From positions 124,001 to 188,000 of the forward strand of contig NC_134016.1 in assembly GCF_040712315.1 (NCBI RefSeq): a stretch of 64,000 nucleotides of DNA, written 5' to 3'. Under the pieces are notes generated by a model, which had not been told where the DNA came from, searched no databases, and saw nothing but the letters and a program-made list of their open reading frames with translations. Numbering within the stretch: the first letter of the stretch is position 1; the number at the start of each line of letters is the position of its first letter. This DNA comes from Castanea sativa (taxonomy: Eukaryota > Streptophyta > Magnoliopsida > Fagales > Fagaceae). Shown here in pieces: positions 60,578 through 64,000 of this stretch. Both the position numbers and the translations under genes were made by a program.

Positions 60578-62327
60578 TCTGATTTTGGAAAGGGACCGAA
60601 GTTATAAGAGCAAACTAAAAAGCATGGTTAGATGGCCCTAAGGGTTAAATGAGCAAAGATAAGAAGAAAAAGCAACATTATACAAGATAAACTGCCAAAA
60701 AGAAAAGGAAAATAGGACTACTGTCAAAACTACACTAATGTTTATCTTTCATTGAGTTTGGTGTTTCCTTTCTTTTTCTTCAATTATTGACTAATTCCAG
60801 TGAAGTCATTGCTTAAGTCCAAATGTTTTGACTTTTTAGTCTCAGTTTGTTAGTCTATCTATGCTTCAGGGTATTAGCCATACTTGCCATTGGAAACCTT
60901 CTTTGAGTTGCAGAAATGTTGTTTTTCCATCAAAATATGTTTTTTCTGTTTTTTTGATGAATACATGTGCTACATTTCATCTCAAAATTTTGTTTCCTTA
61001 TTTATTTGTTTGTTTTTTATGTTTTCCTAGTAGTTTACAGACTCTGTTCAGTGCTGAGATTATTGTTCCTATGCCACTTATTGTCTTTACAAACAGTTCT
61101 ATTCTATGCTTCGTATCAGCATCACATAAGGGTTGGTAGAGTAATCTGAATCTCAATTATTGTTCATATTCCATCCTTATTGTCTTTACAGACTCTTCTT
61201 GCTCAGCATCATTCTTGGCAGATTATTCTGAACCTCAGATTATTGTTCCCATGTCAATTTGCCTTTATGGGTTCTTGGACACATGTTGGGAGAGTATTCT
61301 GAACCTCTATTTTCCCTGGATCTGACTCACCTTTTTGGATACATGTTGCCACATGGTTTATTCCTTCCTTGTTAGTGCTATTTTCTTGAATTTTTTCAAT
61401 CAGATTAATGGGTTCCCATGGGTAGATTGGATATTAAATCTCATTCTTGCATCGATATGAACCTATGCTATGCTTCACCTCCTTAACCATTTTCACTCGA
61501 GTTGTGACAGGATAATCGAAGGGAAAGGACCTGGGGGATGACTGGTCAAGAATCAAATCCTTCATCATTATTTCGGCTCTATGTTGATTACGGTCGATAT
61601 ACAGAGGCTACTAATCTGTTGCTTGATTGTATAGAATCATTGGCATCAGCGGTACAATGCAGTTCTTTTCAATATGCAAATTCATTAATTTCATTTTGGA
61701 CCAAGTTTTCCTCCAAATTGTTTTGGGGGAATCTCCTCCCACCCATTACATGGCGACTCATAAAACCATTCTTGTGTATTATTTAAATAAGTTATATGAC
61801 TCATTAAATAGGTCACCTAACTAAAAGTACACATGGATGGTTTTATTAATTTATCAATTATCATATAGTGGGCTGGGGGAATTTCCTCCAAACTAGTTCA
61901 ATTACTTTTTCCTTTCATTCTTTAGCTCAGATCAATTACTTAAATTGCTGGTAAATTTGTTTTTTCAAGTTCATATACTTCTGCTGGGTGCATACTGGAA
62001 AATGTAGCTATTAACAACCTTTTACCCTTCTGCAGAGGCCAGTAGACATAATCAATCGGAAAAGACCATTTGCAGTTTGGTTTCCATACACAACAATTGA
62101 GCGCCTGTGGCGCCAACTTGAGGAATCAATCAGTTCCGGTCGCATGGTAGATCATTGTGAGAAGCTCAAAAAGTTATTGCATGAAGCTTTGCTGAGGCAC
62201 CTTCAGCTGGTATGCTCAATAAACAGCTTTTGATCTGATCAACTTTGCCACTGATTTTCCTTACTTTTTTTGTACGTTTTTTCAGCTTAGGGTGGATTCA
62301 GATGATGTGCCTTCTGCTGTTCATTAA
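25182..62327 (+). CDS. NUP160: Nuclear pore complex protein NUP160, 26 exons, complete
   Basis: Scaffold nucleoporin of the Nup107-160 (Y-shaped) outer-ring complex at the nuclear envelope; in Arabidopsis (SAR1) it supports mRNA export, auxin response and immunity. Exons: 25182-25378, 25462-25859, 25950-26010, 27919-28076, 36685-36770, 38506-38610, 38707-38804, 40494-40614, 45710-45892, 46074-46263, 46420-46991, 47543-47705, 48110-48384, 48502-48689, 53462-53538, 53656-54002, 55013-55081, 55174-55489, 55800-55928, 57770-57878, 57973-58044, 58140-58275, 60305-60412, 61511-61651, 62036-62209, 62286-62327. They sum to 4,515 nt (1,504 residues), all phases agree, and the length suits the plant family. 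An N-terminal beta-propeller ([19 protein letters not shown]) is followed by an alpha-helical stack with the conserved [20 protein letters not shown] and [18 protein letters not shown] blocks. Start at 25182 (AAGATGG context). Intron 4 has a GC donor; exon 19 could start at 55800 or 55803. Confidence 0.93.
27441..27622 (-). mobile_element. Au-type SINE in NUP160 intron 3
   Basis: Read on the minus strand it begins GAGGTTGGGCCTTGCTGCGA, has an A-box-like stretch with GCGATGGCAAGTG and a B-box-like GGTCGCAAGTTTGAGTA, and contains CAGACCCCACA. It ends near GTGCACTAGATACAACC followed by a T-rich tail. This is the layout of the plant Au SINE family. Target duplication not resolved. Confidence 0.75.
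28780..30437 (+). mobile_element. 5'-truncated L1-type LINE in NUP160 intron 4
   Basis: The frame starting near 28785 encodes the RT thumb/connection region ([47 protein letters not shown]) to a stop at about 29600. After frame breaks, the zinc-binding RT region follows ([34 protein letters not shown]) to about 30300. Endonuclease and RT catalytic regions are missing. The 3' end is interrupted by the opposite-strand LINE that follows; its poly-A-like tail appears to be at 32815-32848. Confidence 0.9.
30455..32822 (-). mobile_element. LINE with a long open frame but internally deleted reverse transcriptase
   Basis: The minus strand is open from about 32816 to 30569 (at least 725 codons). It encodes the endonuclease C-terminal half ([39 protein letters not shown]), a linker, then RT blocks ([51 protein letters not shown]). 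After MEVLS it jumps directly to the zinc-binding tail ([14 protein letters not shown]). The catalytic YADD/FADD block, thumb and connection are absent, so the protein cannot polymerise even though the frame stays open. 5'-truncated. It sits within the 3' tail of the plus-strand LINE before it. Confidence 0.9.
33176..34296. mobile_element. Tourist-like PIF/Harbinger MITE, 1,121 bp, NUP160 intron 4
   Basis: Ends GGCCATGTTTGG at 33176 and CCAAACAAGGCC ending 34296 (inverted, one mismatch), flanked by TTA at 33173-33175 and 34297-34299. Subterminal GTTAACTCAT is mirrored by GATGAGTTAAC. The interior is pyrimidine-rich (CTTTCTTT, 33420-33600), with no transposase. Confidence 0.85.
34407..34844 (+). 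mobile_element. Short 5'-truncated LINE with clear target duplication, NUP160 intron 4
   Basis: Only the last ~440 bp of an L1-type LINE: the zinc-binding tail and C-terminus (MWLIWRE-like block near 34575, FEWSRIWDF near 34670), then the 3' UTR ending ATTACTTATCCAAAGATAAA. It is flanked by a perfect 12-bp repeat AAAGGAATGTAG at 34395-34406 and 34845-34856. Confidence 0.88.
35083..35187 (+). mobile_element. SINE-like fragment, NUP160 intron 4
   Basis: TGAGCTCCAGCTCAATGCACC (A-box-like) and GATGTCATAGGTTCAATAC (B-box-like), about 60 bases apart, then an A-rich end. Borders not fixed. Confidence 0.4.
35500..35890 (-). mobile_element. 5'-truncated LINE 3' end, NUP160 intron 4
   Basis: On the minus strand a LINE C-terminus ([20 protein letters not shown], then [13 protein letters not shown]) is followed by a 3' UTR ending TTTATTACTTATCAAAAAAA, the tail shared by the LINEs in this gene. 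The frame carries several changes. Confidence 0.7.
36160..36245 (+). mobile_element. Fragment of a tRNA-derived SINE, NUP160 intron 4
   Basis: Contains TTTCCAATGGAGACATCCA followed by AGGTTCAAATTCCCCCTCCCC (B-box region), shared with the copies near 49010 and 55600. The 5' part is shortened. Confidence 0.45.
37573..37672 (-). mobile_element. tRNA-derived SINE copy, NUP160 intron 5
   Basis: Read on the minus strand: AGCCTTGTAACTCAATAGCA (A-box), then CAGGCTTCGAATCCCCCTCC (B-box), then an A/T-rich tail. Same architecture as the GGAGACATC-type fragments elsewhere in the gene. Confidence 0.55.
37690..38090 (+). mobile_element. LINE 3' end fragment, NUP160 intron 5
   Basis: Degenerate LINE C-terminus ([15 protein letters not shown], then [11 protein letters not shown]) followed by GTACTAGGGTTGCGCC and an A-rich end with TTATAAAAAAAAC. 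Heavily decayed. Confidence 0.6.
39174..40194. mobile_element. PIF/Harbinger MITE with CpG-rich internal repeats, NUP160 intron 7
   Basis: Ends GGCTGCGTTTGTTTCGAC (39174) and its near-perfect inverse GTCGAAACAAACGCACCC ending 40194, flanked by TTA at 39171-39173 and 40195-40197. The left subterminal AAACGCTTTCAGG and right GAAAATATTTTCC regions are typical MITE hairpin text. The middle (about 39400-39910) is strikingly CpG-rich, with repeated GATCGCG and GCACCCCAGC units. The proline-rich open frames there are low complexity and not credible genes. Confidence 0.87.
41137..45190 (-). mobile_element. Long degenerate L1-type LINE filling NUP160 intron 8
   Basis: Minus-strand order from 5' to 3'. 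An upstream region at about 45180-44940 ([20 protein letters not shown], then [11 protein letters not shown]) resembles the N-terminal nucleic-acid-binding domain of plant LINE ORF1. Endonuclease follows at 44720-44291 ([31 protein letters not shown]). RT with [20 protein letters not shown] and [15 protein letters not shown] is at 43011-42499, connection ([19 protein letters not shown]) at 42596-42261, and the C-terminal tail at 41385-41164. The 3' end is at about 41140-41165 (TTTTTTATATAATAAAAAC-like on the minus strand). Many stops and frame changes; internally deleted between the ORF1-like part and the endonuclease. Confidence 0.88.
45257..45302. repeat. 11-bp inverted repeat, possible Stowaway-like remnant
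   Basis: GGAATAACAAT at 45257-45267 and its exact reverse complement at 45292-45302, with 24 bases between. The ends resemble small MITE termini; no target duplication found. Confidence 0.45.
48975..49062 (+). mobile_element. Fragment of a tRNA-derived SINE, NUP160 intron 14
   Basis: AGAGCCTTATTGTTCAACTG (A-box region), TTTCCAATGGAGACATCA and AGGTTCAAATTTCCC (B-box region); same family as the fragments near 36200 and 55600. Confidence 0.5.
49765..50075 (-). mobile_element. 5'-truncated LINE 3' end, NUP160 intron 14
   Basis: Minus-strand C-terminus ([39 protein letters not shown]) followed by a 3' UTR ending in TTACCTATCAAAAAAAA. The coding piece at 50069-49860 is uninterrupted. Confidence 0.8.
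50085..50580 (+). mobile_element. LINE 3' fragment, NUP160 intron 14
   Basis: [20 protein letters not shown] at about 50102-50165 is the zinc-binding tail of an L1-type LINE. A degenerate C-terminus follows ([11 protein letters not shown]), then a 3' UTR with GCCCTAGAGTTGTGCCC near 50540, similar to the end of the fragment in intron 5. Confidence 0.7.
50640..51284 (+). mobile_element. Second plus-strand LINE 3' fragment, NUP160 intron 14
   Basis: Contains the [20 protein letters not shown] block typical of plant LINE C-termini at about 50733-50800. A degraded zinc-binding tail and an A-rich end near 51262-51284 follow. Confidence 0.7.
51300..52125 (-). mobile_element. 5'-truncated LINE, NUP160 intron 14, same family as the intron 8 LINE
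   Basis: The left end (on the plus strand GATATCAAAAAAAGGGACAC, then CCTAGTACCTAGGGAGTGTA) closely matches the intron 8 copy at 41161-41200. The minus-strand frame at 52118-51921 ([20 protein letters not shown]) matches the intron 8 stretch at 42040-41792. 5'-truncated near 52125. Confidence 0.8.
52291..52659. mobile_element. Short Tourist-like MITE, NUP160 intron 14
   Basis: The left end TAGCTTGTTTGGATGGAGGG and the inverse of the right end TGCCATGTTCGGAAGTTTGG are related, followed by mirrored GGAGTAGAGTAGA/TCTACTCTCC text. TTA flanks both sides (52288-52290 and 52660-52662). 369 bp, non-coding. Confidence 0.65.
54072..54105. repeat. (GA)n microsatellite at start of NUP160 intron 16
   Basis: About 17 uninterrupted GA dinucleotides. 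Confidence 0.95.
55575..55655 (+). mobile_element. Fragment of a tRNA-derived SINE, NUP160 intron 18
   Basis: TTGTTCAACTGATACTTCCT, TTTCCAACAGAGACATCA and TTTGAATCCCCTCTC; same family as the copies near 36200 and 49010. Confidence 0.5.
56361..56725. mobile_element. MITE with long terminal inverted repeats, NUP160 intron 19
   Basis: The left end GGGTAAATTACACCTTCCCA and the inverse of the right end (GGAGAAATTATACTTTTCCA) begin an inverted repeat that continues for about 100 bp. It includes ATTACACTTAACTCCCTGAA opposite ATTACACTTCACCCGCTGAA. There is a short non-coding centre. Flanks are AT-rich, and a 9-bp duplication is possible but imperfect. Confidence 0.75.
56789..56817. repeat. (GA)n microsatellite, NUP160 intron 19
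   Basis: About 14 GA dinucleotides just downstream of the long-TIR MITE. Confidence 0.95.
60534..60574. repeat. (CT)n microsatellite, NUP160 intron 23
   Basis: About 20 CT dinucleotides, nearly uninterrupted. Confidence 0.95.
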
Positions 62328-62506
62328 GTACTTCCAGAAAATATCGGTAACATGCTTGACACACTCAAAATTGGGCGCTAGTGGCAGGATAGACTGATAC
62401 TTACCATACTTAGTAAAGGACAAAGAAGTGCCTTAACTGAGTGCATAAATTGCATTAGTTTCCATCATAGAAAATAATGATGGCGTGGGCTTATTTGTTG
62501 GGCCTT

Positions 62507-62645
62507 GTTGCAGAATCATTAGAAACAGCCTGTTAGCATTTTGTACATTAGTCGGGGACACCACTACCCCTTATGTTGCAGAATCATTAAAAAGAGCCTG
62601 TTAGAAGCATTTTGTAGATTAGTTGAGGACATCAATACCCCATAC
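62507..62645. repeat. 68-bp tandem duplication in NUP160 3' flank
   Basis: GTTGCAGAATCATTA recurs at 62507 and 62575. Both are followed by AGCCTGTTAG, ATTTTGTA-ATTAGT and GGACA-CA-TACCCC text. The two units differ by several substitutions and a short insertion. It lies 180 bases after the stop codon, probably within the 3' UTR. Confidence 0.85.
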
Positions 62646-64000
62646 GCTGGAGATAAACACTGCAATGAGGAAAATATCTACATCTGGGGCTATGCATTTT
62701 GATTACAATTCTGTATGTTTTGAGGACTGGTGAGGGGAGAAACGAATGGTGGCCAACAAAAGCAAATATGTGGGCTTTTTGTGTTGGATGTTTGGAGACC
62801 AACCGTCTCGCAATTGGTAATCTGGAGTCAATTATGCTGGACTCTTGGCAGCTTTCTTTTCCTAGTCTCTCTTGTCCTCTCCCTCTTGTATAAGAAAAAT
62901 AGTTTGATACCTTTTTAAAGTTTGCTATTGTTTCTCATGGATAATCTTATATGAGATGTGATTCACATATTGAAATGATTTTTAAGTTCCCAGTTTACCA
63001 ATGTACGAATATTTTTATTTCGGTTTTAACCTAAGCTACCTAATAATGTATATGTCTTATTATCTAATTCGTTATCAAGCAATAAAATACACGTTAATAA
63101 TATAACAAATCAAGTGGTCAGAGAGTAAAACTTAAAATTTATTGTGTATATTAGCTAATTCCTCATTTTTAAATTTAGTCTACTGATTTAATTTAGGGTT
63201 TAGTTTGTAATAGTCATAAACCTATGCGATGCATGGGTTTCTCTTGTTTGAACGGTCTTCATTCCACCTTTTTTTTTCGTCTGGGTGTTGAATATTGATA
63301 GATTAGATGAACTTGCTTAATGGGCATTTTACTTTTAACTTTTGCTGACCCTGAGGTGGTTTTTGTGGGGTGGGGGAAATAGAATACGTTCCACAACAAA
63401 GAAATGCACTGTAATAATTTTTTTCAAGTGGGTTTATTGACTTTATAAGGTAATAACTGTTTGGAAACGTTGTTCTAGTAACATTGTTTGTATTTTTTGG
63501 AAATATGTGTGGATGAAAAAGTGTGAAAATGCGTGTAATGTTGTTTAAAAACTAAAAACATGCGTTTAAACTCCTATACTAAACGGCCTCAAATTTATTC
63601 AAATTTGTATTTGAAATACTTATGTGGATGCTACCATTTTTTGAACATTGCACCTAGAATGAAGATGTTATGACTTTTAATCAGTTACCTGGAGATTGGA
63701 ATTTAAAAACTAATGTAATATGTATAAGAATAAATACATTTGGCAATCTTTATATGCTTGAATTGTCTCCATTATCCATTTCCACCCAGCATTTGGAAGT
63801 GAAACCTAGAATGAAAAGATTAATGCTTGTGATCAACAGCCTACTTGAAACGGAATTGTCATTATAGCATAAGAAGTAAATATGAGTTTTCCCACAATAT
63901 TTTTATAGAAAAAAGTAAAAACCTCCCTTAATTTATTTTTTATTTTTTATTATTGGATGTAAATTTTCACAAATCTATCATTGGATTGCATTTTTTTTTT
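62646..64000. other. NUP160 3' flank and intergenic sequence
   Basis: No gene seen. The stretch near 63460-63595 (GTTTGGAAACGTTGTT to AAACGGCCTC) has the look of a decayed MITE but lacks clear ends. No canonical AATAAA lies close to the stop, so the transcript end is not placed. Confidence 0.4.

Overview
This is plant nuclear DNA, almost certainly from a eudicot. It is AT-rich. The host genes have short exons and GT-AG introns. The rest is mostly decayed plant retroelements (Ty1/copia, L1-type LINEs, tRNA-derived SINEs) and small DNA transposons. I cannot name the species from the sequence. All splice sites below were placed by hand from reading frame, family knowledge and GT/AG signals.

Layout. 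1-2705 (+): last five exons of a respiratory burst NADPH oxidase (RBOH) whose 5' part lies outside the window. 3499-9965 (-): remains of an unrecognised gene or exon, split first by a SINE (3693-3851, 18-bp target duplication) and by a full-length copia element (4125-9902). The copia element itself carries a 937-bp PIF/Harbinger-type insertion (7372-8308) in its reverse transcriptase. 12717-13628 (-): intact single-exon inositol polyphosphate multikinase (IPK2). 13629-25181: gene-poor, with a decayed hAT transposase (16.9-18.6 kb), an array of about 43-bp GTACATT-rich repeats (21.65-22.53 kb, interrupted, resuming at 23.37 kb), and a long inverted-repeat element holding a solo LTR just upstream of the next gene.

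25182-62327 (+): the dominant feature is a complete NUP160 gene (outer-ring scaffold nucleoporin of the Nup107-160 complex). It can be read as 26 exons giving 1,504 codons plus stop, with every splice phase matching. The gene is stretched to about 37 kb because introns 4, 8 and 14 (8.6, 5.1 and 4.8 kb) and several others are packed with LINE copies on both strands, SINEs and TTA-flanked MITEs. Despite this, no exon is damaged. Intron 4 uses a GC donor, and introns 10 and 15 are stop-free multiples of three. 62328-64000: 3' flank with a 68-bp tandem duplication and nothing coding that I can support.

The three host genes are functionally independent: RBOH makes superoxide at the plasma membrane, IPK2 makes inositol phosphates, and NUP160 is part of the nuclear pore. 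I see no operon-like or cluster logic linking them. I did not find a convincing undescribed molecular system. The most interesting signals are structural: nested insertions with readable order, an LINE with a long open frame that lacks its polymerase catalytic box, the 43-bp repeat array, and a CpG-rich repeat block inside a MITE.
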